Shown here: positions 1-6,663 of the stretch, in pieces
Layout: each line of letters begins with the position of its first letter
How positions within the stretch are numbered: the stretch's first letter is position 1
Assembly: GCA_036260415.1 (NCBI GenBank)
Contig: DASZZX010000287.1
Coordinates: 1-11,899, forward strand
Length of the DNA stretch: 11,899 bases
Reading direction: 5' to 3'
Source: DASZZX01 sp036260415
GTDB lineage: Bacteria > Actinomycetota > Nitriliruptoria > Nitriliruptorales > JAHWKO01
Notes under the pieces: generated by a model
Database searches by the model: none
The model's input: the letters and a program-made list of their open reading frames with translations, nothing else
Told to the model about the DNA's origin: nothing
Translations under genes and position numbers: made by a program

Positions 1-253
1 AGGCGAACGTGCCGGACGCCTCGATCAGCCGCCGGTCGTCGCGCAGCACGAGCGTGTCACCGAAGCCACGGGTGGGCGAGATGACCCGCCGCGCGTGTGC
101 CGCGTGGGGGGCCATGAGCCCGTCGAGGAGCTGGGACAGCACGTGACCGCCGCCGCCGGCGCTCCGATCCGACGTGGCCGGCCACCACGCGAGCGCCGCG
201 GTGAGCAGCAGTACCGCCAGCGGGATCAGCAGGATGTTCCGTCGCCGCCGCAT
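1..253 (-). CDS. Secreted or membrane-anchored protein, N-terminal part (function unknown)
   Basis: The reading frame starts at an ATG on the minus strand at 253 and runs off the window edge after 84 codons. A strong Shine-Dalgarno (GGAAGGGGGAG) lies just upstream. The N-terminus is four arginines followed by a hydrophobic stretch (about residues 6-21, NILLIPLAVLLLTAAL), typical of a signal peptide or N-terminal anchor. A Gly-rich linker follows, then a region containing VISPTRGFGDTLVLRDDRRL. I do not recognise the family from this fragment. It lies downstream of the WecA/TagO-like gene on the same strand, but a 160-base gap with a hairpin and its own promoter-like sequence suggests separate transcription. 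The other long frames here have no start signal of comparable quality. Confidence 0.6.
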   Translation of the reverse strand, partial: MRRRRNILLIPLAVLLLTAALAWWPATSDRSAGGGGHVLSQLLDGLMAPHAAHARRVISPTRGFGDTLVLRDDRRLIEASGTFA

Positions 254-318
254 CGCTCCCCCTTCCAGGGGGCCGCCACCGGCCGTGACCGCTGTCGCCC
301 GGGGCGGTCCGTTGGCCG

Positions 319-348
319 AGACTATGGAGCCGGTCCACCGGAGGTCCA
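319..348 (-). promoter_or_regulatory. Candidate promoter for the gene starting at 253
   Basis: On the minus strand TGGACC (343-348) is followed by an 18-base spacer and TAGTCT (319-324). This fits the actinobacterial pattern TTGACN / TANNNT with one mismatch in the -35. Transcription would begin near 312, leaving a leader of about 60 nt that carries the strong ribosome site. Such matches occur by chance in GC-rich DNA, so this is only a candidate. Confidence 0.3.
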
Positions 349-360
349 TACCGCAACCGA

Positions 361-401
361 GTGAGACAACGGACGGCAGCCGTCCGACTCTTCGGTCTCA
401 C
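361..401 (-). terminator. Nested inverted repeat downstream of the WecA/TagO-like gene
   Basis: An outer 7-bp stem GTGAGAC (361-367) / GTCTCAC (395-401) encloses an inner perfect 6-bp stem GGACGG (371-376) / CCGTCC (380-385) with loop CAG. It begins 12 bases past the stop codon of the minus-strand gene ending at 413. There is no U-tract, so it would be a GC-type terminator or a 3'-end stabiliser rather than a classical intrinsic terminator. A second 8-bp inverted repeat, CCGGCGGT / ACCGCCGG (416-432), overlaps the end of the coding region. Confidence 0.4.
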
Positions 402-412
402 CCGGGATCGTG

Positions 413-1474
413 TCACCGGCGGTCACCGCCGGCGTCGAGCACGTCGGCAGCCGGCGATGCTCCCCTGTGCGCTGACCCGCGGGGTGGCACCCGCCAGAGG
501 ACCACGCCGAAGAAGACCGCGAGCGCCGCGACGAGAACCCCCAGCATCCAGCCGACCTGGGTCGTGGCCTGCGAGATGACCAGTGCCAGCCACCCCAGGC
601 AGATCGCCGCCCACACGAGCAGTCCCACGGCCACGCGCTCCGGCAACCCGACGCGCACCATCCGGTGGGAGACGTGGTCGCGGGCGGCCGCGAAGACCGG
701 CCGACCGTGGACCACACGGTCGAGCACCACGAGGCCGCTGTCGAACAGCGGCACGCCGAGCACGATGATCGGCACGAGGAACGTGACCTCGACCAGGTTG
801 TCGAAGCGCAACTCGACGCCGAGCAGCGCCAGGCTGGTGCCGAGGAACAATGCTCCCGCATCCCCCATGAAGACGCGCGCGGGCGGCCGGTTGTGGACGA
901 GGAAGCCACCCGCCGCCCCGGCGACCGCACCGGCGCCGACCGCGACCACCGGCACACCCTCGATCACGGCCATGACCGCGAACGCGCCCGCCGCCACCGT
1001 GGCCAAGCCCGCCGACAGCCCGTCCATGTTGTCGAGGAGGTTGAACGCGTTCGCGATGCCGACGACCCACAGGAGCGTCGCGGCCGCGTCCAGTCCCACC
1101 GTGGGGAACGCGCGGACCCGGAGACCGACGGTCCAAGCAGTCGCCGCCACCGCGAGTTGGGCGAGCAGGCGGACGGGCACTGGTGATGGTCGCAGGTCGT
1201 CCAGCAGACCGACGACGCACAACACCGCCGCGAGCAGGAACACCCATGCCAGGCGCGTGCCGTCGACCTCGGACGGTCCGGACGTCGCGACCACGCCGAC
1301 GACCGCTCCGACCATGATCGCGACACCGCCCAGCAGGGGCACCTCCGCGGGGTGGTGTTTGCGTTCCCCGTCGGGACGGTCGAGCAACCCCCAGCGGCGG
1401 GCGACCCGCGCGACCGCCGGGGTGAGCAGGAGCGTGACCAGCAGTGCGACCGCCCATGCTACGGCTGCAGCCAT
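413..1474 (-). CDS. Polyprenyl-phosphate N-acetylhexosamine-1-phosphate transferase (MraY/WecA/TagO family)
   Basis: This integral membrane enzyme should transfer a sugar-1-phosphate from a UDP-sugar to undecaprenyl (or decaprenyl) phosphate, the first step of lipid-linked surface glycan synthesis. Family marks are visible with numbering from the ATG at 1474 (353 aa): LLDDL (Asp-Asp at 92-93), NAFNLLDNMDGL (142-153), VFMGDAG (201-207) and the cytoplasmic DHVSHR (266-271), set among many hydrophobic segments. Length matches WecA/TagO. The frame is open further upstream; GTG at 1489 is an alternative start, and neither has a strong ribosome site. The gene diverges from the GT4 gene at 1520 with only 45 bases between them. 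WecA, TagO and other branches cannot be told apart here, and an MraY role is less likely because no murein genes are adjacent. The family is clear; the sugar is not. Confidence 0.88.
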   Translation of the reverse strand: MAAAVAWAVALLVTLLLTPAVARVARRWGLLDRPDGERKHHPAEVPLLGGVAIMVGAVVGVVATSGPSEVDGTRLAWVFLLAAVLCVVGLLDDLRPSPVPVRLLAQLAVAATAWTVGLRVRAFPTVGLDAAATLLWVVGIANAFNLLDNMDGLSAGLATVAAGAFAVMAVIEGVPVVAVGAGAVAGAAGGFLVHNRPPARVFMGDAGALFLGTSLALLGVELRFDNLVEVTFLVPIIVLGVPLFDSGLVVLDRVVHGRPVFAAARDHVSHRMVRVGLPERVAVGLLVWAAICLGWLALVISQATTQVGWMLGVLVAALAVFFGVVLWRVPPRGSAHRGASPAADVLDAGGDRR

Positions 1475-1519
1475 CGCTAATCCGACCACCCGAGGACCAC
1501 AGTGCGGCTGGAGGATAGA

Positions 1520-2596
1520 GTGGCCCGACGCGTGATGGACCCTCATAGCGAGATGCGCCGGTCTCCGCGAGTGCTACTCGACGGACGTGTCACGGCTGGT
1601 GGCGTGGGCCGGTACGCGCGCACGCTCGTCGCGGGCCTGCAGGCGGTCCCGGACACCCCGTCGCTGTGCGTGGCTCAGCGGGACGTGGGCGCGTTCGGTG
1701 AGATGCGCAGCGCTCCCTTCACGCCGTGGGGACGTGGGCAGGTGGGACGCCGGGCGAGAGCCTGGTCCGCCGACATCGTCCACGGCCTGCACGTCGAGCT
1801 GCCACGTTCCTCCGTCGGCCGGGTCGTGACGGTGCCGGACCTGATCCCCTTGCAGTACCCGGCGTCGATGCCCGGTCGTCTCCGCAGGCGCATGTACGCC
1901 CGCCTGGTTTGCGGCGGGACGGGGCGCGCCGACCGGGTGATCGTCCCGAGCCGGTTGACAGCGGATGCGCTGGTCGCTTTCGGCGTGCCGGCCGGCAAGG
2001 TGGTAGTGATCCCCCTCGCCGTGGATGAGGCGTTCCAGCCAGCCTGCCCCGTCGAACGTGAGCGGGCCCGGCGGCGGTTCGCGGCGGGGCGGCGCTACGT
2101 GGTCGCGGTGGCAGCCGACCGGCCGCACAAGAACCTGGACGTGCTACGACGGGCCGCGGCCACGCTCACCCACGGCGACCGGGTCGAGGTGGTCGTGCGG
2201 GGCCGGCCTCGTCGGACGCCCCACCAGGATGGGCTGCTGTACGTCGGTGCGCTCTCCGACCTGGACCTGAGGCTCCTGTACGTGGGGGCCGAGGCGCTCG
2301 TGGCTCCCTCGTTCCTCGAGGGTTTCGGGCTTCCCGCGGTCGAGGCGGCCGCGTGCGGTGTTCCGGTGGTGTGTGGGCCGTCGCTGGGCGCGCTGCCTCT
2401 GCTCGGCGACGCGGCGGTGGTGGTCGACGTGGCGGAGGTGACCAGCGTGGTCGCGGGCGTCCGACGGCTGCTCGCTGACGACGACGAGCGCGTCGGTCGA
2501 GGCGCCGCAGGCCGGGCAGCGGTGGAAGGGCTCGGTGCTCAGGCCATGGCTCGTCGCACCCTGAGCGTCTACGGCGACGTGCTCGGCGGGGGATAG
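1520..2596 (+). CDS. GT4-family glycosyltransferase
   Basis: Cytoplasmic GT-B fold glycosyltransferase that adds a nucleotide-activated sugar to a growing glycan. Evidence: the N-terminal VLLDGRVTAGGVGRYARTL (nucleotide-fold strand and Gly-rich loop), a mid-protein AVAADRPHKNLD segment (donor-domain start), and the GT4 EX7E motif EGFGLPAVE (E267 and E275) followed by AACGVPVV. At 358 aa it is typical in length. I chose GTG at 1520 because a perfect GGAGG (1510-1514) sits 5 bases upstream; GTG 1502, ATG 1535 and ATG 1553 are alternatives, and the conserved region begins only after 1553. The next GT4 gene starts about 4 bases past this stop, so the two are probably co-transcribed. The substrate is unknown. 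Mannosyl-transfer in a surface polysaccharide is a reasonable guess from family and context only. Confidence 0.88.
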   Translation: MARRVMDPHSEMRRSPRVLLDGRVTAGGVGRYARTLVAGLQAVPDTPSLCVAQRDVGAFGEMRSAPFTPWGRGQVGRRARAWSADIVHGLHVELPRSSVGRVVTVPDLIPLQYPASMPGRLRRRMYARLVCGGTGRADRVIVPSRLTADALVAFGVPAGKVVVIPLAVDEAFQPACPVERERARRRFAAGRRYVVAVAADRPHKNLDVLRRAAATLTHGDRVEVVVRGRPRRTPHQDGLLYVGALSDLDLRLLYVGAEALVAPSFLEGFGLPAVEAAACGVPVVCGPSLGALPLLGDAAVVVDVAEVTSVVAGVRRLLADDDERVGRGAAGRAAVEGLGAQAMARRTLSVYGDVLGGG

Positions 2597-2600
2597 GACG

Positions 2601-3728
2601 CTGCGGATCGTCCACGTCTACCGCGACACGTTCGGCGCGGTGCCGGGCGGGATCGAGCGTCACATCCACGACACCGCCCAGCGCCTGAGCGGCGAGGACG
2701 ACGTCACGATCGTCGCCACGCGGGGGCAGCGCCCGCAGCGTGCACGAATGGGTGGCGTGCGTGTCGAGCTGGCGCGCGAGTTCGGTCGCGTCAGGGGCAT
2801 CCCGGTCAGCCCGAGGCTGGCGTCGGTCGCGAGCGAGGACCGGTGGGACGTGGTGCACCTGCACTGCCCCAACCCCACGGCGGAACTTGGGCTGCTGGGT
2901 CCACGGCGCAGCTGCCGGATCGCGACCTACCACAGCGACCCCACCCGTCCGCGGGCGCTGGTTCCCCTCTACGGGCGCTTCCTGGCACGCGTGCTAGCGA
3001 CCTGTGACCGGGTGCTGGTGAGTTCCGAGCAGCTCGTCGCGCGTTCACCCGTGCTGCGGCAGCTGCGCGACAGGCGCCGCGAACGGGTCGAGGTGGTGCC
3101 GCTGGGCGTGGACCTGCAACGCTTCCATCCGCGCCCCACGCCGGCGTCGCAGCGCCTGCGTGATCGGCTGGGTCCGGCGCCGGTCGTGCTGTTCGTCGGG
3201 CGCTTGCGCCACTACAAGGGCATCGACGACCTGATCACTGCGGCGGCACGCTTGGACGTGACGGTCGTCGTCGTCGGTGACGGGCCCGACCCTGGTCGCG
3301 TCACGAGCGCCGGGCGCGCGCAGCTGGGACGTCGGTTCATCATGCCCGGCCTCGTCGGAGATGCCGAGCTACCGGACTGGTACCGGGCAGCGGACGTCTT
3401 CTGCCTCCCCTCGACGAGTGCTGCGGAGACCTTCGGGCTGGCTGCCCTGGAGGCGATGGCCTGCGGGCGGCCCGTGATCACGACCGAGCTTGGGACGGCC
3501 ACCTCGGTCGTCAACGCCCACGGCACGACCGGCTTGGTGGTCGCGCCGGGCGATCCGTCGGGCCTCGCGGAGGCGATCGCGATCATCGTCGGCGACGGCG
3601 CGCTCGCGGCCCGGATGGGCGGCGCAGCCCGTGAGCGCGCCGTCGCGCACTACGACGTGGTGACGATGGTGCGCCGCATCCGCGACGTCTACCGGTCCGC
3701 CGTCGACGAGCGGAACGCACGCGCCTGA
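2601..3728 (+). CDS. GT4-family glycosyltransferase with probable CTG start
   Basis: Second GT-B/GT4 glycosyltransferase of the cluster. The C-terminal donor domain is textbook: VVLFVGRLRHYKGIDDLI, VVVVGDGPD, LPDWYRAADVFCLPS, and EX7E as ETFGLAALE (E276-E284) followed by AMACGRPVI. The first ATG/GTG/TTG in frame is GTG at 2640, but the family's first strand and loop (LRIVHVYRDTFGAVPGGIER) is encoded upstream of it, from 2601. Between the in-frame stop at 2562 and 2601 there is no ATG, GTG or TTG. A GGGGGA (2588-2593) lies 7 bases before CTG 2601, so CTG is the best start, giving 375 aa. The previous gene stops 4 bases upstream, which fits translational coupling. The acceptor and donor sugars are unknown. 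Confidence 0.85.
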   Translation: MRIVHVYRDTFGAVPGGIERHIHDTAQRLSGEDDVTIVATRGQRPQRARMGGVRVELAREFGRVRGIPVSPRLASVASEDRWDVVHLHCPNPTAELGLLGPRRSCRIATYHSDPTRPRALVPLYGRFLARVLATCDRVLVSSEQLVARSPVLRQLRDRRRERVEVVPLGVDLQRFHPRPTPASQRLRDRLGPAPVVLFVGRLRHYKGIDDLITAAARLDVTVVVVGDGPDPGRVTSAGRAQLGRRFIMPGLVGDAELPDWYRAADVFCLPSTSAAETFGLAALEAMACGRPVITTELGTATSVVNAHGTTGLVVAPGDPSGLAEAIAIIVGDGALAARMGGAARERAVAHYDVVTMVRRIRDVYRSAVDERNARA

Positions 3729-3801
3729 GTGGCGCCTCACCCGACGACGCCGCGGGAGCCCCGCTGCGCGAGTCCTGACGACCACGACGGGCTCACCCTC
3801 C

Positions 3802-3829
3802 AGCGCCGGTGGAAGCACCGTTCGGCGCT
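3802..3829. terminator. Hairpin between convergent genes (possible bidirectional terminator)
   Basis: AGCGC (3802-3806) and CGGTG (3807-3811) pair with CACCG (3816-3820) and GCGCT (3825-3829), with a GAAG loop and a four-base bulge (TTCG). This 10-bp stem lies in the 100-base gap between the plus-strand glycosyltransferase stop (3728) and the minus-strand epimerase stop (3829). No T-run follows in either direction, so the termination role is inferred from its place and symmetry. Confidence 0.45.
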
Positions 3830-4824
3830 CACGGGTCGCAGCCTCCGCGGCGACCGGAGCGGGCCACCGACGCGTGAGCGTGATCCTCGATCAGGCGATC
3901 GATGGTCGCTTCGAGCTCGCTGGCGGGGCGCCAGCCGAGCAGGGCTCGGATCCTGCGAGTGTCCGGCACGCGCCGGCGTGGCTCCTCGAACCCGCTGCCG
4001 AAGGCCTGCTCGTACGTCACCATGCGGATCCTCGATCGACTCGCGGTGCGTGCCACCACGGTGTCGGCGAGGGCGCGCACGGTCACCTCTCGGTCGCTGC
4101 CTACGTTGAAGACCCCGCCGTCAGCACGGGCGTCGTTGACGAGCCCGAGCAGTGCCGCGACCACGTCCTCCACGGCGCAGAAGCAGCGGCTCTGACGGCC
4201 GTCCCCGTACACGGTGAGGTCCTCGCCAGCGATCGCCTGGCGCACGAAGCGGGGGACGACCATCCCGTAGGCGCCCGTCTGGCGCGGGCCGACGGTGTTG
4301 AACAGGCGTGCGACCACCATGGCAGCGCCGTGCTCACGAGCTCGTCCCATCGCGATCATCTCGACCACGGCCTTCGACGCGGCGTACGTCCAGCGGGGGA
4401 CGGACGGGGGGCCGATCACGAGGTCGTCGGTCTCCGACAGCGGCACGCTCGGGTTCTTGCCGTACACCTCCGAGGTGGACGTCACGAGCGCCCGTGCCCC
4501 GGACCGCTCTGCTTGGGCCAGTACCACCTCGGCGCCCCGCACGTTGGCGAGGAGCGCGTCGAGAGGTCGTTGGACGACACGTCTGACTCCCACCGTCGCC
4601 GCGAGATGCATCACCGTGTCGGTCCCTTCGACCGCGCGCGCCACGAGGGCCTCGTCACGCACGTCGCCGTGCAGGAACTGCACGTCGCCGCGTACGGCTG
4701 CGAGGTTGTCCAGGCGGCCGGTGGAGAGATCGTCCAGCACGACCACCTCATGATCCTCAGCGACGAGGGCCTCCACGAGGTGGGAGCCGATGAAGCCGGC
4801 CCCGCCTGTCACCAGGTAGCGCAT
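3829..4824 (-). CDS. NAD-dependent nucleotide-sugar epimerase/dehydratase (extended SDR)
   Basis: Converts a nucleotide-linked sugar (UDP-glucose, UDP-GlcNAc, UDP-glucuronate or dTDP-glucose type) for the surface glycan. With numbering from ATG 4824 (331 aa): Rossmann NAD site TGGAGFIG (6-13), Asp-Asp at the end of strand 2 (31-32), HLAAT (73-77), TSTSEVYG (115-122), catalytic YxxxK as Y147 and K151 (TYAASK), and RLFNTVGPRQ (173-182) with LTVYGDGRQSRCF in the sugar-binding half. Close relatives with this RLFNTVGPRQTG pattern include UDP-glucuronate decarboxylases and UDP-sugar 4-epimerases; the exact reaction cannot be fixed by eye. The frame is open upstream to 5046, but homology begins at this methionine. 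There is no ribosome site in front of it, and a TACCCT box 7 bases upstream suggests a leaderless transcript. Confidence 0.87.
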   Translation of the reverse strand: MRYLVTGGAGFIGSHLVEALVAEDHEVVVLDDLSTGRLDNLAAVRGDVQFLHGDVRDEALVARAVEGTDTVMHLAATVGVRRVVQRPLDALLANVRGAEVVLAQAERSGARALVTSTSEVYGKNPSVPLSETDDLVIGPPSVPRWTYAASKAVVEMIAMGRAREHGAAMVVARLFNTVGPRQTGAYGMVVPRFVRQAIAGEDLTVYGDGRQSRCFCAVEDVVAALLGLVNDARADGGVFNVGSDREVTVRALADTVVARTASRSRIRMVTYEQAFGSGFEEPRRRVPDTRRIRALLGWRPASELEATIDRLIEDHAHASVARSGRRGGCDP

Positions 4825-4831
4825 CCGCGGC

Positions 4832-4837
4832 AGGGTA
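4832..4837 (-). promoter_or_regulatory. Candidate -10 box for a leaderless epimerase transcript
   Basis: On the minus strand TACCCT (TANNNT consensus) ends 7 bases before the A of the ATG at 4824, exactly where the transcription start of a leaderless mRNA would fall. No Shine-Dalgarno precedes that ATG at normal spacing. A matching -35 is not evident, so support is modest. Confidence 0.3.
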
Positions 4838-5324
4838 AGGCGCCCCCTCCAGTTCGGCCGCCCGACGCCTTCGCCAGCACCGCAGCGGGACGGACGACGC
4901 CCACGACCCGCAAGCACCGGCGACCGAACGTCTCCGTTGCCGGCGCTCATCTGCGCGAGGAGCCCACCGCCTCTGTGATCGAAGACATGGGGCGCGGCCG
5001 TGACCCAGCCAGGAACGAATCCAGAACGGGGCCGTGCCCTGGGCACACCTGATGTCGCGTGAACGATCTGGACTCCTGAACAGTCTCGACAGGTTCCCCG
5101 TCACCCTTGAGGACCCGCTTCGGGTGGTCGGATCGGCTGTTCCTGCTTGGGGATGGAGAGCCCCTGGCGAGCTGGATGAGGTGGTTCCCGCCGACCGGGT
5201 TCGAGGCCGCGGGCACCGGTGGGAGCGCTGGACGAGGGAGGTCCGTGTGCCCTCCGAGCGGGGACCAGCCCGGCAGGGCTAGGCGGAGTTGATCACAGCG
5301 AGGCATGCAGTGCATCCGTCCGGG

Positions 5325-5403
5325 CGACGATGCAAGCGGTCGTCAGCCTGCTGCTCGAACCGAGCAAGCAGATGCCAACCGGCGAGGGCCACGCGTCCTC
5401 GCC
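5325..5403 (+). promoter_or_regulatory. Structured 5' leader of the TasA-like gene (three consecutive hairpins)
   Basis: Three stems follow one another just before the ribosome site. First, GACGA / TCGTC (about 5325-5344). Second, CTGCTGCTCG (5348-5357) pairs with CGAGC-A-AGCAG (5361-5371), ten base pairs with an AAC loop and one bulged A. Third, GGCGAGG (5381-5387) pairs with CCTCGCC (5397-5403), 7 bp, ending 5 bases before the GGAGGA site at 5409-5414. No known riboswitch consensus (including c-di-GMP types) could be matched by eye. Confidence 0.45.
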
Positions 5404-5423
5404 CTGCTGGAGGAAACGACGAC

Positions 5424-6059
5424 ATGGCAAGCGCTCACAAGCTGCAGTTCGGAGCAGCCCTCGCCGCGGTGATCTTCGTGTCCGCGCTGGTGCTGCGCAC
5501 GTCCCAGGCCGCGTTCACCGCAACGACCGAGAACGCCGGGAACGCCTGGGCCGCCGGCACGGTCACCCTCACCGACAACGACAACGGCGTCGCGCTGTTC
5601 TCCACATCCGCGTCCACTGCCATCAAGAAGCCGGGCGACAGCGAGACCAAGTGCATCGAGGTCACCTACGCCGGTTCACTCGACCCCACGTCCGCCATCA
5701 AGCTGTACGCGGCCGTCACGGACACCGACGGCGCCGGCGGCACCGGCGGCACCGCCGCCGAGAAGCTGTCGGACAACCTCGACGTGGCTGTGACGCTCGG
5801 CGCCAAGGACGCCACCTGCGCGAGCTTCGGCACCGGCAGCAGCATCTACAGCGGCACGCTGGCCGCCATGCCGAGCACCTTCGCCGCCGGGTCGTCCTCG
5901 TGGACGCCGGTGCTGGTCGACGACCCTGGCACCACGGGCGTGGACGAGCGGGACAAGGTCCGTGCCTTCCGCATCCAGGTGACCCTCAACTCGGGCGCCC
6001 CCAACGACGCGCAGGGCGACGGCTCCACCGCCAACTTCACCTGGGAGGCGCAGGCTTAG
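5424..6059 (+). CDS. TasA/camelysin-like secreted protein (SipW-dependent type)
   Basis: Predicted secreted fibre or matrix protein of 211 aa. A hydrophobic segment (residues 9-24) is followed by SQAAFTATTENAGNAWAAG (27-45), the hallmark of SipW-processed substrates, where cleavage occurs near the Ala-Phe-Thr and the mature protein begins with a strand and a Gly-Asn turn. Then come TVTLTDNDNGVALF (46-59), two cysteines (C77, C132) that may form a disulphide, and a terminal FTWEAQA strand. The same layout recurs in the gene starting at 6663, so the two are paralogues. The ATG at 5424 has GGAGGA 9 bases upstream; earlier in-frame starts at 5289 onward are unsupported. The signal peptidase gene follows within 50 bases. 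Bacillus TasA and CalY form biofilm fibres or act as surface proteins; the same role here is inferred from family and neighbours. Confidence 0.8.
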   Translation: MASAHKLQFGAALAAVIFVSALVLRTSQAAFTATTENAGNAWAAGTVTLTDNDNGVALFSTSASTAIKKPGDSETKCIEVTYAGSLDPTSAIKLYAAVTDTDGAGGTGGTAAEKLSDNLDVAVTLGAKDATCASFGTGSSIYSGTLAAMPSTFAAGSSSWTPVLVDDPGTTGVDERDKVRAFRIQVTLNSGAPNDAQGDGSTANFTWEAQA

Positions 6060-6105
6060 GCCTAGCCCCTTGTCCGCTGCTGCGAGCAGGAGCGTGGTGA
6101 GCGCC

Positions 6106-6663
6106 ATGACACGCACGACCGGTAGGGCACCCACCTGCTGGTGGGTGCCCCCGGTCGTGTCAGTCGCCTGTGCGTTCTACCTCGCAGTGGTCGTGGTCCT
6201 GGCCGCCTGGACGCTGCTCCCCGTGCTGGTCGGGTGGAGGCCCATGGTGATCGTGTCGGGGTCGATGCAGCCGCGGGTGCAGGTCGGCGACATCGTGCTC
6301 GTCGACGCCTACGACGGCGACCCCCTCGGCGCGGGCACGGTCGTGAACTTCACCGACCCCACCCAGCCGGGCCGAGTCGTCACCCACCGCATCGCGGCCA
6401 GCAACCCGGATGGCACCTACACCACCAAGGGTGACGCCAACCCCACCCCGGACTCGGCCCACATCCCACCCGATGCCATCCACGGCGTGGCCCGGCTGCT
6501 GGTTCCCAGCGCGGGACTCCCCGTGGTGTGGCTCAGCAACGGTCGCTACGACGCCATGGCTGTCTGGGCGCTCGGCACGATCCTGGCCTTCGGGAGCCTG
6601 CCGTCGCCGGCGGCAGCGTCGCCACGGTTCCCCTCTTGGGTCGCGGCACGAGGGCTGGTGTGA
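6106..6663 (+). CDS. sipW: Signal peptidase I, S26B (SipW/Sec11-like) type
   Basis: Membrane serine protease that should remove the signal peptides of the flanking TasA-like proteins. Numbering from ATG 6106 (185 aa): N-terminal membrane span (about 16-42), catalytic VSGSMQP with Ser53, DIVLVD (62-67), VVTHRI with His94 where ordinary bacterial LepB has Lys, and TTKGDANPTPD (106-116) with Asp110 and Asp116. A second hydrophobic stretch near residue 160 fits a C-terminal span. Ser/His chemistry is the rule for SipW and archaeal/ER enzymes. Start choice is open: AGGAG (6088-6092) is 4 bases from GTG 6097 and 13 from ATG 6106; TTG 6070 is also in frame. A strong hairpin covers codons 3-18. The stop overlaps the next start as TGATG, so the two genes are coupled. 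Confidence 0.86.
   Translation: MTRTTGRAPTCWWVPPVVSVACAFYLAVVVVLAAWTLLPVLVGWRPMVIVSGSMQPRVQVGDIVLVDAYDGDPLGAGTVVNFTDPTQPGRVVTHRIAASNPDGTYTTKGDANPTPDSAHIPPDAIHGVARLLVPSAGLPVVWLSNGRYDAMAVWALGTILAFGSLPSPAAASPRFPSWVAARGLV
6114..6159 (+). promoter_or_regulatory. Large hairpin on the first codons of the signal peptidase gene
   Basis: CACGACCGG (6114-6122) pairs with CCGGTCGTG (6151-6159), then after a two-base bulge (TA) GGGCACCCACC (6125-6135) pairs with GGTGGGTGCCC (6140-6150) around a TGCT loop. That is 20 base pairs without mismatch, starting 5 bases past ATG 6106. It would hinder ribosome entry or cause polymerase arrest, and so could lower signal peptidase output relative to the upstream TasA-like gene. 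No U-tract follows. Confidence 0.6.

Larger units (their letters stand above)
4825..5423. other. Long intergenic region between the epimerase and TasA-like genes
   Basis: About 600 bases separate these divergent genes. Frames here on both strands are rich in Arg, Pro and Gly, lack ribosome sites and show no recognisable motifs, so I call none. Visible signals are short palindromes: GTGCCC-T-GGGCAC at 5034-5046, ACCCG-CTT-CGGGT near 5113-5126, ATGCA-G-TGCAT at 5305-5315, and the structured leader next to the TasA-like gene. I cannot place a convincing -35/-10 pair for the plus-strand operon. The size suggests a regulatory region or an undetected RNA. Confidence 0.5.

Noticed and set aside
174..1535. 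Long plus-strand open frame of 453 codons across the first gene region.
   Set aside because: It is antisense to the WecA/TagO-like gene, whose membrane motifs are clear. The frame is Thr/Arg/Pro/Ala-rich, with no start signal or domain: a GC-rich shadow.
5195..5220. GGTTCGA-like sequence suggesting the T-arm of a tRNA.
   Set aside because: The flanking bases do not pair into a 5-bp stem and no anticodon or acceptor arm can be built around it.
5300..5400. Possible c-di-GMP (GEMM) riboswitch in the TasA leader.
   Set aside because: The conserved GGGCAAACC and GACGCAAAGCC segments are absent; only generic hairpins are seen.
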